Assembly: GCA_002633005.1 (NCBI GenBank) | Contig: NMRA01000207.1 | Location: 201,484 to 265,483 of the forward strand | Direction: 5' to 3' | Length of the DNA: 64,000 bases | Origin: Phoronis australis | Lineage: Eukaryota > Phoronida > Phoronidae | Part shown: positions 49,301 to 57,700 of the stretch, piece by piece | How positions within the stretch are numbered: position 1 is the stretch's first letter | Layout: the number at the start of each line of letters is the position of its first letter | The notes under the pieces: model-generated | Told to the model about the DNA's origin: nothing | The model's input: the letters and a program-made list of their open reading frames with translations, nothing else | Databases searched by the model: none | Position numbers and translations under genes: made by a program

Positions 49301-50601
49301 TTCTTTGGAAAGGTAGTGTAAAGAATATGCGCTCACAGCAATAGGAGAGTCAGTTGTATCAGTAAGAGATAACCAGGACCCTGGTTATCTTTTCCTGGTT
49401 TTATTTACCATACGTCTTTACTTTTCTAATTTACACAATTATTTCCTTACGAGCCGCATTTCTTTTCTCACCAACGGTAATTCAGTTCTCACAAACTCAT
49501 GTTTTGTATACTATACTTCCCTTCGTTTCCCACGCACAATGTGCTGCTCTCCCGAACAATGACTTCGTGACGTACTCCGCGGTCAGAGGGCGCTTTATTC
49601 GTGAACTCTATATACAGTCACTGTAATCACATGAACGCAAACTGACTTCCGCTTGAAACGTTAAAATTTGAGGTATTATGAACAAATGCATATTAATACT
49701 TAATCTTCGGCACCACTAGAACGAATATGACACAACTGAGAGTAACAAGTTCTATTTATGTCTTATTTCATTAACTCGAAAGATAAAGCATTTTGACTGT
49801 ACAATGTAAATGAATACTGTAGGTGATTTACCCGTGAAGGAACTGTGTTCGTGCAGTAAGAACTAAAATTTGGTTGGGGAGAAAAGAATTCGGTTGGGGA
49901 CAGTTACTCTGTCTATGAGAACACCCATAAGGGCCGTGGAGGGGGAAGAAGATTGACTTGTTCACTTTGATGAAGGCCTGTGTGGCTGTTTCATCACTAA
50001 ATATGACGTAATGCAACGGTTAATTTTGTTTGTCAACTACAGTTACTATTATTGCGCAACAAAACTGTCTACTTGTGTGTGACTTCTTACAATATTTGTG
50101 ATGTTATATCTGTCTTTAAGAATTTGGCCTAAATTTTCAACATGTTTTTTTTTTCTTTTTGTTTACTTTAATATGAAATCCTTGCGCGAGGCAGGGGCGT
50201 ATCCAGGATTTTGAGTTGGGGGGGGGGGGGGGGGNTTATTATTAAAAAAAAAAAAACGGTAAACAGGTTTATTCAAGGCCTTTGCATAGTGCATTCGCCA
50301 CCGAGCCCCCCTGGGTGCGCGCATATGCTAGCCAGGAATTCGCACCCCCACCTGCCAAATGATATGTGGGAGAATTTTAGGGGGGGGCATGGCCCCCTTG
50401 GCCCCACCCCCCTAAATCCGCCACTGCGACGTGGAACTACAATGACGTGATTCGTTTTCTTTTCAGCTGCCAGAGCTCGTTAAGCTGTTTGGTAAGACCA
50501 GGTCAAAGAGGAAGACATTCATATTCCAGCACGTGGGCATCCTGATTGGTTATATTATCATGCTGCTGATTGCCGTGTTTGAAGAGCATATTGTAGTCTA
50601 G
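22651..50601 (+). CDS. ZIP (SLC39) zinc transporter of the LIV-1, ZIP4/ZIP12 type, 15 coding exons
   Basis: Family role: moves Zn2+ into the cytosol across the plasma membrane. I joined 15 exons with GT-AG borders and matching phases: 22651-22836, 35486-35800, 36591-36774, 37971-38125, 38421-38529, 39815-39928, 41064-41215, 41902-42076, 42847-43016, 43747-43858, 45268-45461, 46441-46516, 47823-47975, 49071-49258, 50467-50601. They total 2418 nt and 805 residues, longer than vertebrate ZIP4 or ZIP12 (about 650-700). Order: signal peptide (1-18); Cys-rich ectodomain to about 463 with a His run at 150-162; eight membrane segments; His-rich cytosolic loop (HSGHGHSH, 580-587); metal sites HNFAD (663-667) and HEVPHEFGD (692-700). 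The His (not Glu) starting the second motif separates it from the ZIP8/14 type. The weakest border is the exon 3 acceptor. Introns hold many mobile elements. Confidence 0.93.
23465..25500 (+). pseudogene. LINE insertion, nearly full RT but broken by frame changes
   Basis: In order: [20 protein letters not shown] (near 23545), [18 protein letters not shown] (23652-23705), SKAFDSV (near 23771), [18 protein letters not shown] (24061-24114, catalytic Asp pair), [15 protein letters not shown] (24269-24313) and the long intact stretch to 24733. The C-terminal zinc knuckle [19 protein letters not shown] follows at 25211-25267, the frame ends at 25427, and an (ATT)n tail occupies 25490-25527. The element is in the same orientation as the ZIP gene. 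A 40-bp minisatellite interrupts it just before the zinc knuckle. Confidence 0.8.
24965..25196 (+). repeat. 40-bp tandem repeat, six copies, inside the LINE
   Basis: The unit contains 'gaaagggaga' at 24971, 25011, 25051, 25091, 25131 and 25171, exactly 40 bp apart. Copies are almost identical; the first two have 'tatatggg', the next three 'catatggg', and the last reads into the LINE ('catatggatattcctag'). The unit appears to derive from the LINE coding sequence. As 40 is not a multiple of three, the expansion shifts the reading frame. Confidence 0.85.
25560..25990 (+). pseudogene. Second degraded LINE 3' end
   Basis: The frame [12 protein letters not shown]...RANFFPVLY aligns with the zinc-knuckle tail of the preceding LINE ([12 protein letters not shown]...NLLPEL). 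It ends in a (ATC)n/(ATT)n tail at about 25960-26015. The two copies lie head to tail, as if a related element inserted beside the older one. Confidence 0.55.
26225..26392 (+). repeat. Interspersed repeat family D, copy 1
   Basis: Aligns with 47225-47392: 'gcataaaacg', 'tagaaaactg', 'tttttgagatttcatc' and 'ttggtcatg' occur in the same order and spacing. No coding content. Confidence 0.5.
29297..29411 (+). mobile_element. MITE family C, copy 2
   Basis: Begins 'ttcagtaacgctaggaccta' and ends 'gaggtcctagcagtactgaa'. The core 'acacgacaatatctctcg' is shared with the copy at 34427. Confidence 0.65.
30762..30960 (+). repeat. Interspersed repeat family B, copy 2
   Basis: Aligns with 7736-7945 (for example 'ttgccggattatt' and 'ttttgggaatgac'). 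Lies in ZIP intron 1. Confidence 0.5.
31845..32220 (+). pseudogene. LINE 3' end with TTGAT tail
   Basis: [23 protein letters not shown] (31853-31921) is the 'GAKLWNSLP' block found at the C-terminus of many LINE polyproteins. It is followed by a (TG)n stretch at 31979-32010 and a 3' tail of TTTGA repeats at about 32191-32215. Most of the element is missing (5' truncation). Confidence 0.65.
33955..34078 (+). mobile_element. MITE family C, divergent copy 3
   Basis: Begins 'gagttcatgaactgcctcgc' and ends 'agcgttattgaactc'. The interior shares 'aaaatctagccaaatgcatg' and 'cgacgacat' with the other copies. Confidence 0.5.
34427..34564 (+). mobile_element. MITE family C, copy 4
   Basis: Begins 'gttcagtaatgctaggacct' and ends 'aggtcctagcgttactgaac', near-perfect inverted ends. 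This is the best preserved copy. 'ctaggaccta' is duplicated near the left end. Confidence 0.7.
34575..34835 (-). CDS. Possible nested minus-strand exon or pseudogene
   Basis: An ATG-initiated frame of 86 residues ([20 protein letters not shown]...) lies inside ZIP intron 1. Its composition is protein-like, with charged N-terminal sequence. I recognise no domain, and see no clear splice sites or polyadenylation signal. It starts right beside a MITE, so it may be part of a larger dead element. Confidence 0.2.
   Translation of the reverse strand: MTNALADIEFDAKKDAEIIKHDHLPGGAEYDESIRQSEPVASLTENLSFMKIHRAFDRYRGIHKEKPNCHESAPQLNINYTTCVYV
34920..35200 (+). repeat. Repeat family E (CTCF-like motif repeat), partial copy in intron 1
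   Basis: Contains 'tggcgtcccctagtggcact' (34951-34970). Further right, 'gcatttcaacgctttgcgct' matches 'gcatttcaacgctctgtgtt' near 44700. Relation to the arrays at 44321-44740 and 52080-53220 is by these blocks. Confidence 0.5.
35486..35800 (+). CDS. ZIP exon 2: first Cys-bounded subdomain and His-rich run
   Basis: Acceptor 'cgtttcag', first codon TGC, phase 0 at both ends, donor GTAAGT. Encodes [10 protein letters not shown]...KATC, then [14 protein letters not shown], then alternating His and Asp/Glu ending [10 protein letters not shown]. The run is built from degenerate copies of 'gaccatgaccac'. His-rich ectodomain loops are typical of ZIP4/ZIP12. The 790-bp intron that follows shows no element I recognise. 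Confidence 0.92.
36591..36774 (+). CDS. ZIP exon 3
   Basis: Encodes [17 protein letters not shown]...SFCQCGI and ends in phase 1 at donor GTGAAT. Stops upstream limit the acceptor to the AG at 36590, whose pyrimidine tract is about 25 bp away. This makes it the least certain border of the gene. The 3' side fits exon 4 exactly ([13 protein letters not shown]). The 1.2 kb intron that follows is AT-rich with no recognised element. Confidence 0.75.
37971..38125 (+). CDS. ZIP exon 4
   Basis: Acceptor 'ttctctcacaag' (AAG), donor GTAACC, phase 1 in and 0 out. Encodes [19 protein letters not shown]...TESGNFE with two possible N-glycosylation sites (NVT, NGT). Tolerates no other frame. Confidence 0.85.
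38421..38529 (+). CDS. ZIP exon 5: second Cys-bounded subdomain
   Basis: Acceptor 'tctcttgcag', first codon TGC, donor GTATAT, phase 0 in and 1 out. Encodes [13 protein letters not shown]...SLYE. Like exons 2 and 8 it opens with Cys right after a phase-0 intron. The 1.3 kb intron that follows holds nothing recognised. Confidence 0.88.
39815..39928 (+). CDS. ZIP exon 6, short
   Basis: Acceptor 'tacatttccag', donor GTGAGT, phase 1 at both ends, 114 nt. Encodes [17 protein letters not shown]...TTLTSA and joins exon 7 as LTSAEFERLL. Because it is symmetric, skipping it would keep the frame; it carries the Cys that closes the second subdomain (KIGSC). The 1.1 kb intron that follows shows no recognised element. 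Confidence 0.88.
41064..41215 (+). CDS. ZIP exon 7
   Basis: Acceptor 'gttctttacag', donor GTGCAA (weak), phase 1 in and 0 out. Encodes [12 protein letters not shown] followed by a charged linker ([20 protein letters not shown]). KRSVRMKR resembles a dibasic or furin-like cleavage site in the ectodomain linker. The next intron contains MITE copy 5. Confidence 0.85.
41586..41722 (+). mobile_element. MITE family C, copy 5, in ZIP intron 7
   Basis: Begins 'attcagtagatgtctcgcgg' and ends 'ctagcgttattaaact'. Interior 'acacggcaatatctcgcgta' matches the copy at 34427. Confidence 0.55.
41902..42076 (+). CDS. ZIP exon 8: third Cys-bounded subdomain (PAL-motif region)
   Basis: Acceptor 'gattttttcag' gives phase 0; the next AG seven bases on would not. 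First codon TGT, donor GTGAGT, phase 1 out. Encodes [12 protein letters not shown]...[21 protein letters not shown]. In LIV-1 ZIPs this region bears a Pro-Ala-Leu motif at the dimer interface; here it reads APTLL. The 770-bp intron that follows holds nothing recognised. Confidence 0.9.
42847..43016 (+). CDS. ZIP exon 9: membrane segments 1 and 2
   Basis: Acceptor 'ttaatttttcag', donor GTAAGG, phase 1 in and 0 out. Encodes [20 protein letters not shown] (TM1) and [20 protein letters not shown] (TM2), the most conserved start of the ZIP transmembrane domain. The intron that follows is about 730 bp with nothing recognised. Confidence 0.95.
43747..43858 (+). CDS. ZIP exon 10: loop and start of membrane segment 3
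   Basis: Acceptor 'gtttttacag', donor GTGAGA, phase 0 in and 1 out. Encodes [10 protein letters not shown], a short extracellular loop with a Cys and an N-glycosylation site (NRT), and VWLQLCVIA. Confidence 0.92.
44250..44740 (+). repeat. Repeat family E, one unit in ZIP intron 10
   Basis: Carries three CTCF-like sites in the order seen in the tandem array: 'gtgccgcctactagtgaaag' (near 44335), 'gtggcccctagtggcaattt' (44486-44505) and 'gcgccatctagtggcc' (44627-44642). All point the same way. Confidence 0.65.
45268..45461 (+). CDS. ZIP exon 11: rest of membrane segment 3 and His-rich cytosolic loop
   Basis: Acceptor 'gctttttcag', donor GTAATT, phase 1 in and 0 out. Encodes [15 protein letters not shown] then HSGHGHSH and a Ser/Thr/Lys-rich stretch. 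His-rich TM3-TM4 loops in this family bind and sense zinc. The next intron contains a TG/CGTG microsatellite (46250-46308). Confidence 0.93.
46250..46308. repeat. (TG)n(CGTG)n microsatellite in ZIP intron 11
   Basis: Alternating purine-pyrimidine run of about 59 bp. Such runs can form left-handed DNA. Confidence 0.9.
46441..46516 (+). CDS. ZIP exon 12: loop end, 76 nt
   Basis: Acceptor 'actttttcag', donor GTTAGT, phase 0 in and 1 out. Encodes [20 protein letters not shown]...KVK, the polar loop before membrane segment 4. Confidence 0.88.
47225..47392 (+). repeat. Interspersed repeat family D, copy 2, in ZIP intron 12
   Basis: Matches 26225-26392. Further right, at 47493-47740, is a region with G runs and the phrase 'gcgcgcacccagcctt', which also occurs near 2309. 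Confidence 0.5.
47823..47975 (+). CDS. ZIP exon 13: membrane segments 4 and 5 with both metal motifs
   Basis: Acceptor 'attgtttccag', donor GTGGGT, phase 1 at both ends. Encodes [18 protein letters not shown] (TM4) and [12 protein letters not shown] (TM5). H663, N664 and D667, and H692, E693, H696 and E697 form the binuclear metal site known for ZIP proteins. Confidence 0.97.
47976..49070. other. ZIP intron 13 with CAG repeat
   Basis: No exon. An imperfect (CAG)n run occupies 48414-48456 and an A-run lies near 48925. The rest is AT-rich without a recognised element. Confidence 0.6.
49071..49258 (+). CDS. ZIP exon 14: end of membrane segment 5, segments 6 and 7
   Basis: Acceptor 'tgtctttcag', donor GTAAGC, phase 1 in and 0 out. 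Encodes [18 protein letters not shown] (completing HEFGD), [19 protein letters not shown] and [18 protein letters not shown]. Confidence 0.96.
50190..50435. mobile_element. Short element with CAGTGGCGGAT-type ends, in ZIP intron 14
   Basis: Left end 'caggggcgtatccaggattt' followed by a long G run and an ambiguous base at 50235; right end 'cccccctaaatccgccactg'. The ends resemble those of the element at 19918-20970. It may be a small relative. Confidence 0.5.
50467..50601 (+). CDS. ZIP exon 15: membrane segment 8 and stop
   Basis: Acceptor 'ttcttttcag', phase 0. Encodes [16 protein letters not shown] then [20 protein letters not shown], and ends in EEHIVV with TAG at 50599-50601. The short tail after TM8 is normal for the family. 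Confidence 0.96.
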   Translation: MPELVKLFGKTRSKRKTFIFQHVGILIGYIIMLLIAVFEEHIVV

Positions 50602-51505
50602 GTGCAAGTTCTTGTGATATTTATTTAAAGCTTGTGGTGACTACAGTGTTAGTTTGATTTTACTTCTACCAAGATATTTCTATTGTAAACATCAAGTTCT
50701 TTGCTGAATAGTTTTGAGGATGCTCACGGAGCTATTTATTTGGAGAACTTAGATATCCCAGACCCATTTTTCGCTCAAAAATTGATAAAATGAGTAGTAG
50801 TGAAATGTGGCGAAATTTTTCACAGGGGTTGAAAATAGTTCGTTTTGAAACCTTTATTTTAATTCAAATTTATTTCTAAACTGATTGGGATCATGTCTAT
50901 GGTTAAAGAGACAAACAAGAGTAATAATAATGACAACAGTAACAACAACAATAACAGTCTCAAAGCTATTTCCAGATATTTTAATTTTTCCATTTTAAAA
51001 CATTTGTGATTGTGTGGTTGCGCTGAATGCGTGGTTTGTACGTTTTATCTTGAAAAGTTTCCAAATTGTGGATCTAATCATCATTCATGGTTGTTTTGTG
51101 AAAGCTTGGAAACATTATATTTTAATCACAGGGTGTATGCTTATTGTGAACTTGAATACGCAGATGTATAGACCTTTCTTCAACACACGCGATACTGTAA
51201 TTTATCTCACGAATCCAAGTTGAAGGTATTCTTGAAATAGCATTCCAGTTCAGGAGCAAAACTGTTTGCGTCTAGCAGAACTATCCGGCACCAAATGGAT
51301 GGCGCTGTAGTTTTAAATATTTAAAAATGAGTATTAGTCACATACGTGGGTCCTGCATTTTGAGAACCAGTTTTCTGCGCTGCATAAAGGGCATCAAACT
51401 GGTTCTCAAAACCTAGACCCCTGTAAGTGACTGTTGTCTAGTAACGTGTTAATCCTATCATGATTATTTTATTAAATTTTCCAAATAAACGCTTATCACT
51501 TTATA
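50602..51505 (+). other. ZIP 3' UTR with polyadenylation signal
   Basis: AATAAA at 51484-51489 is the first good signal after the stop. The UTR would be about 900 nt. It would include the hairpin element at 51338-51431 if that signal is used. Confidence 0.6.
51338..51431. repeat. ~94-bp hairpin element in the probable ZIP 3' UTR
   Basis: Left arm contains 'attttgagaaccagttt' and right arm 'aaactggttctcaaaac', flanked by 'agtcac' and 'gtgac'. Arms are about 45 bp with few mismatches. In the transcript this would form a strong stem-loop. Confidence 0.65.
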
Positions 51506-52079
51506 AATGGTGCGTTTTTCTTAATTGGACAGAACATAAAATATCGGGCCTGGTTTCCTTTGTGTTAACGGATACCCGGGCTCAGTTTTTGTGGATCTAA
51601 GTTCAGAAATTAAAAAAGCACTTAAATGCCATGCCCCAGTTTTCTGCACTCGCATCCTGTTATAGACGTTTCGCCCAAACATTGACTATGTTTAATGCCG
51701 TATTCGTAATCATTCACCCTTTTTCAAAACAATGTGTTAAAAATCATTTCCTCTATTCAAAACGCTCATCCAGTACACCAAAGTGATCAGTCAATTGAAA
51801 TTAAGTAACTACACGGTTACCTTCTAAAACGTTACATTTTTATGCGCCCACATATTTATATGTGATCGAATATTGCCGATCATCTGTGTCTGGGCGACCG
51901 GCTTTTGTCTTCCGGCGTCTGAAGTCCGGCATCCACAGCTGTGTCTCCAGGCCCTGACAGGAACTTGAAGAAGGTGGCGACGGATGACGACGAATTTCGG
52001 ACCTCTCCGACGACTGTGCCCCATAGTGAAAATAAGTTTTTTATGCTTACCTCTTATCTTCGGAGGTCCAATGGATTTT
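51506..52079. other. No gene seen
   Basis: AT-rich, then moderately GC-rich sequence between the ZIP 3' end and the tandem array. No supported exon. Confidence 0.4.
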
Positions 52080-53220
52080 CATAAAATTTGGCAGTTGGGC
52101 ATCTATTAGTGAGATGATGCTATCATCCCGTTTTCAGAGGACTCGATGTACTTTGGCGCCACCTAGTGGCCATTTTTACTGTTTTCGAGTCTGTTTTCAT
52201 GTTGTCCGCCCTTCTATCAACCAAACTTCTCTAGGGATGACTTTGAAAATTGGAGGCGATGGTTTTCCCATGACTTTGACTTCTGTGGCGCCTCCTATAG
52301 TAGCACTGTCTTTGCTCGTTTTGCGCCCATGGCTCAGTGTGTCCACGCTCTACTTTGCAGGTGTAGTTTATATGAACTTGACAACACAGAACGACAAAAT
52401 CCGACGGATCGGACTACCGGTGTTCCCCCTAGTGGCAATTTTATTGTTCTACGTTTACCTCTGTATATTCAAAGGTCCTCAACGGATTTTCATAAAATTT
52501 AGCACTACCGGGCATCTATCAGAGAGGTGACGCTATCCTCTGGTGAATTCAAGGTATTTTGCGCCACCTAGTGGCCTTTTTTACTGTTTTCGAGTTTTTT
52601 GGTTGTCTGCCCCTCTGTCAACCAAACAAGGGTGGTTGTGGAAATTGGCATGTATCCCGTGCAATCCTAATGTGAAGAGCAGGGCTAACGATGATTTTCC
52701 GACGATCTCGACTACTGTGGTGCCTCCTATTGGCAGTTTTTTAACGTCCATACATGCCTGTATATCCAAAACCCTCTGTATGAAGTTGACAACGAACGAC
52801 GACGACATAAAGACGGATCTGACAAACACCGTGCACCCTTGTGGCAGTTTTGTTTTTTCCGGTTTCCTCTGTTTCTCTAAAGCTGCTTCAAAATACACTG
52901 TAGCTTTCTAGTGAAGTGATGCCACGCATTCATGCCAGTTTTCGGATGGGTTCGGCATATTTTGCGCCATCTAGTGGCCATTTATAATGTTTTCTAGTCT
53001 GTTTTTGGCATCCACCCCTCTGTCAACCAAACCAATCTAAGGATGATTCTGAAAATTGGCATATATGTTCTTAGTGTGAAGAGGACGGTTGGCGATGCAG
53101 TTTCCGACTTCATCTACTGTGGCGCCTCCTAGTGGCAGTTGTGTTTTTTGTGCCCATCCCTCCTAGTGACAATTTCATTTTTTCGTTTTCCTTGGTTTCT
53201 CAAAAGTTCACGCTAAAGGG
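52080..53220 (+). repeat. Tandem array of repeat family E with CTCF-like sites
   Basis: Three head-to-tail units with a period near 404 bp, shown by 'gcgccacctagtggcc' at 52156 and 52561 and 'gcgccatctagtggcc' at 52964. Each unit has two further related sites about 130 and 265 bp on ('gtggcgcctcct-', 'ccccctagtggcaattt'). Read on the minus strand the first site is GGCCACTAGGTGGCGC, which fits the bilaterian CTCF core (CCASYAGRKGGCRS) at every position. All sites point the same way. Open frames through the array are by-products of the repeat. Confidence 0.75.
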
Positions 53221-54660
53221 GTAAGCGTGACCTTCGCTTTTAGCGCATTACGCGGTAAGAATGTGGCCGGGAAAAAAACACCTCGGCACCAACGGATATG
53301 TCAGCTTTTAAGTTGTTTCCTGCATTGACAAGCAGTAAGAAAACGTTGATTTCTTCAACTTACATCAATATCTTTGCTCTTGCTGAAGTCTGATTGGAAC
53401 GGCCGTCAGTTGTGTATCACAATCAGTCCGCTGGCTCAACGATACTCTGGCGCCAATGAACCGCGGCTCAAATAAAGCCAGCTGAGTCGGGATGCCGCAA
53501 CAGGTCCACGGAAGACAAGTAATAATAATGTTTACATGTAGACCTTGATCTCTTTGATCCCAAAGATCGATTTCCCTTGCATATTACTGAAGCCTGGAAC
53601 TCACAAAAATCTTCATTTACGGCTTAGAAACAATTAAGAAGGGCACAACCGTGAATTTTAGGCCCCCTGATCGGTCTGATTTAGTATGGATAGGGGGCGC
53701 TTCAACCAGCTTTGGTTTAGGCTACTTCAATTATTGCAAAACTGATCACAACTTGTTCCTAAATCGAATAAGAAACGGTTTATGCCGGAATTGATAAAAA
53801 TAACTGTCCATATTTATGTGCTTGAGAGTGCCGGTCGCCCCTGGCGCATTCATGAGATGAATTAGCCACACGGTCACTGTGATAAACTCTAAATTTGTTT
53901 GTTTAAGGAATAACTTGTGTCTAACTTTGTAAGGGTAAGTGACATAAATCGAACGTTACTAGTTTTTTTTTTGTGACAGTTGACTGGTTTTTAGTCATTT
54001 TATACACGATATACCATCTTGTTTACACAATAAACGGAGTTGAGCAGTGAACACTTCAGTCCTGAACTAACTCGTGGTCAGAATTATCGTAACTATCGCC
54101 CTCTATTATTAGCGGAAATGTTGACTTGTACCAATATCGCTCGGGTCAATGAGCTATTTCATTGCACCGCACAGAGTTGGCACAGCTTCAACAGCTGTTG
54201 TACTTGGCTGTCAAAGGTGTAGCATGGACCACGAAAAATGACTACGCGGACGTACACATTATTTTCAAGCCCAGGTTGCCCCCTCAGTGATATGTCCGTC
54301 GCCCATCTTAGTTAAGCTAATCGGGGGTTAGCATGCCTTTGTTTGTTTACATGTTTTCTTCATACTGTTTTACCATTTTTAAACCGCATTAAATCCATGC
54401 TTTCTGCAAAAAAATTGATATAGGCCACCTACCGTTACAACATTGATCTCTACTCAGTGCGTCTAACTCAGTTTTGAGACGTGATGTACGTCTGAGATCA
54501 TACAAAAACTGACAGTTTGTGATTGTGTCTTCAGACTAGTCTCACAACATTTCAGACGACGACTAGTTGACTATGGAACTATTTGTGACTAACTTCATAA
54601 CAATAAGAAGACACATTCAGCACAAAAACACAACACAGATAAAAATCACCGAGTGCGTTA
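53221..54660. other. No gene seen
   Basis: Mixed sequence with no supported exon. A T-run occurs at 53963-53972. Confidence 0.4.
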
Positions 54661-54661
54661 T

Positions 54662-54670
54662 AAAAAAAAA
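54662..54670 (-). terminator. Pol III terminator of the tRNA gene
   Basis: A run of A on the + strand (T run on the minus strand) lies about 12 bases past the tRNA 3' end, a standard Pol III stop. Confidence 0.7.
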
Positions 54671-54682
54671 GAAAATAACACT

Positions 54683-54755
54683 TGTTCCCACCCGGGCTCG
54701 AACCGGGGACCTCTCGCGTGTGAAGCGAGCGTGATGACCACTACACTATGGAAAC
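54683..54755 (-). tRNA. tRNA-Val(CAC)
   Basis: Seventy-three bases on the minus strand form a full cloverleaf. The acceptor stem is GTTTCCA with TGGGAAC (one G-T pair), the D-arm contains the A box TAGTGTAGTGG, the anticodon stem is CTCGC with GCGAG around loop TTCACAC (anticodon CAC), and the T-arm is CCCGG-TTCGAGC-CCGGG with a good B box. There is no intron; CCA is not encoded, as expected in eukaryotes. It looks intact. Confidence 0.95.
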
Positions 54756-57700
54756 TTGCTGGAGAGATATGCCACTTCTTAGGTAAATGTAATTAACTCA
54801 CTGTACTCTTGTAAAGGAATCATAGTGCACAAATATTTTTTTGTTTGAAAGTACGGAATATCAATGTAAGTATATAAAGTCTGTTTTCAACGAAAATTTC
54901 CGTAAACAATACACTGCGACGTTGAGCGGGAGTATTGTAATTAATTATATCCCACAATGCAATTTAATGTGCTTCGAAGAAGAAAAGAAAGATGGCTGCC
55001 AGATTTGTTGGACTTTCTTTGAACGACTGCAGACCGAAAGCTCCAAATTGAAGTCAGAATTTTGTACCCTGTGCTTCATTTTCGCCACATCGCATCATTA
55101 TTCACTCTGTAACTGTGAGGTGGCTCTATACTTTGTGTGTGATCCCTACCTGGAGTTTAATTGTGAATTATTAGACAAAATTTTCCGGTCTGTGGACATA
55201 TTGTTGATTCATTTCGAGGGGACTTTATGCGCTGCCAAACTAACCTGCTTACACTTGTGTTACCTCATCTGATTTTCTGATAGTGTTTCATTGAACATTC
55301 TTGACTTCAGGAAGACTGTTACTGACAAAGCAAATGCGCATTTGAGCGCCGTCAAAGGGACATACTGGAACTGGAGATTCGTCTTCAAACTGGAATAAAA
55401 ATGGCGGCTTAGACAGAATGAATTCTCGGGTGAGCCAAACATTGACCCTTTTTAGTGCGTGTGTTTGGTAAATGATGTGTTAAACCACGTATTATTATTT
55501 CACAATAACTTTGTTAGCTGTGGTATTGTTTTTTATCTTGCTGTGCATTATGTATTTTGCAAAAAATCTGTTTGGTTTATCTCATGTTATTTCTGCCTTT
55601 CCCTTAAAACCACTTGATAACCTCAAAACAGATTGCATTTTTGCTGTAAACTTAAAATTTTAAAAGAAATGGTGTTTGTCTTTCCATCAGTGTTATACTT
55701 TCTGTCTTTGTTTCTCTGCTTTTCCAAATTCTTTGATGGTTCATCTAAATGAAAGCAGACTGTATTGCATTTAAAACTCACCTCACTCTATATTAAAGTA
55801 AGTTGACATGTTTTTCAAAATTTTAGAGTGAAATAATCCTTGGACTGTGCTGATTTTTCTTTTAAAATGTTGTTTGTAGCAGTGACTTTCAAATGACCTT
55901 GAAATTTCTTGATTTTTCAACAGACCCTTTTTCACAAAATGACCATCTTTCACATGAACTCTAACTGAACTTACAGTCGTTTCATGTATTTTCACCATTC
56001 TAGTTAAGTCAAATACTTTTCTTGTCCATATAAATGTTTATTTTCAAGACACCTGACATTGTTGGGTCCAGTGAGAGTTCTATCAGCTACTGATGAAAAA
56101 TGAAAGATACAGTTTTCTTCTAAGCTCTTTTTGTCTTTGAACTTAGCATATTTTAATGAAAATCAGTTTTCATTTTTATATTTGATTTATGATTTTTTCA
56201 TTAATAATGATTGATGTGTTGTGCACAGGTTGTTAGTTTGCCTTATGAGTCCAGATGGTTGCTTATTAATACACAAGTGTTAGTCCGATAATGAGACTCG
56301 AAATAGTTGTTAAGAAATTACTAAGGACAGTGTACCTATCAATTCCTGGAAACAAATTAACTATAAATCCTTGTAAATGTGATCAAGAACGTGAATGTAA
56401 GTTAACTTGTGATATTTTTCTGTTGTTCATCATTTATTGATAGTTTATTCGCTTCAAACACAACTTAGAAGTAGTTGTTTCTTATTCCACAGTTTGATTT
56501 TTACCTGCATATTACCTCCAAAAATTTATAATTTCACAGCATAATTGAAAGTGGACCATTCAAATGTCCCTAGAAATCATTTCTTCTTGTTGTGCTGTGC
56601 TGAGTAACAATGGAATTTCGGGAATCTTTGATGTACCCATTTTTGCTAAACTTGTGAGAAGATCTTGCTCTTTTGCACACCAATCAGATGCATTGTGAAG
56701 TCAGCATGTATTCAACTTCTAGGTTTTTCGTTTGCTTGTCAAGCTACTTATGTTACAAGTTGTTCTAAGTTTCGTATTTTAACAGCATCACTTACGTAAA
56801 AATTTTCTTTTCCGTACTGTTTATATTTTTTATTAAACTTAACATCTTCGCACAGTTATTCCAATCGTTTCTGCAATATGGATTGACAGTAGCTTGGTTG
56901 CAAAACACAACTTGACATATTTGTTCAGTGTCTACTAATAAAAGTGCTGGGATATCATTTGTGATTAATTTTTAATTAATTAGGTTTCTGCACTGTCCTT
57001 TGGGCAAGTCTGTGAAAAGGTAAACCTAGAGACAAAAAATGAAAATTGAGACTGGATTAACATTTCTGTAGTCATCTGAAAGCCCTGTCTCTCTAGTTTC
57101 AAGTCTTACATTTGAATTCCTATAGCTTTCGATTTTTTCTTAAACAGACCCATTTTTGGAGGTCACTTGACCCTAAAAAATATCCTGATTTTTATGTGTT
57201 TTGCTAATTATTGTCATAAATAAGCTAATTATGTGTATTTTACTTTATTATATTTGTGCAATCTCATGAAGCCTAAACGTTCTAAAAATATCATTTGAGC
57301 AGTAGCACATCGTTGACCTCTTGGGTCAAAGGCTGGATATCTGGTGCCGTACGTCCATCACAAAAAAGTGCTTAAATGCAATAGTTACGTTAAAAGTTTT
57401 CAATCAAAATCAATATAATTTCAGATTCTCTTGTAATTTGTTACTCAATACTATTGACCGAAGTTTTAGATCTCAGGGATTATTCGGCAAGTCAGAAATC
57501 GTACAGTAAATTTGTACGTCTGTCACGTATGTCCGTCACACTCATGAAATTGCAGTTTTTCAGGCAATAAAAATAACCTAAGGTCTTATTTTTACTTTCT
57601 AAACTTGCAGAAGATCAAATGTACTTCACACTTAACAACCTTAAAACGATTAAATATTACAAAGATAGCTTTAAAATCAAATTTTGAAGTTGTTACAGAT

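Noticed and set aside
52114-52911. Several open frames of 105-138 residues
   Set aside because: They run through the tandem repeat array on both strands and contain repeat-derived peptides.
54841-55272. 143-residue open frame after the tRNA
   Set aside because: Possible non-ATG start, no recognised domain and no splice or promoter evidence; noted only in the gap description.
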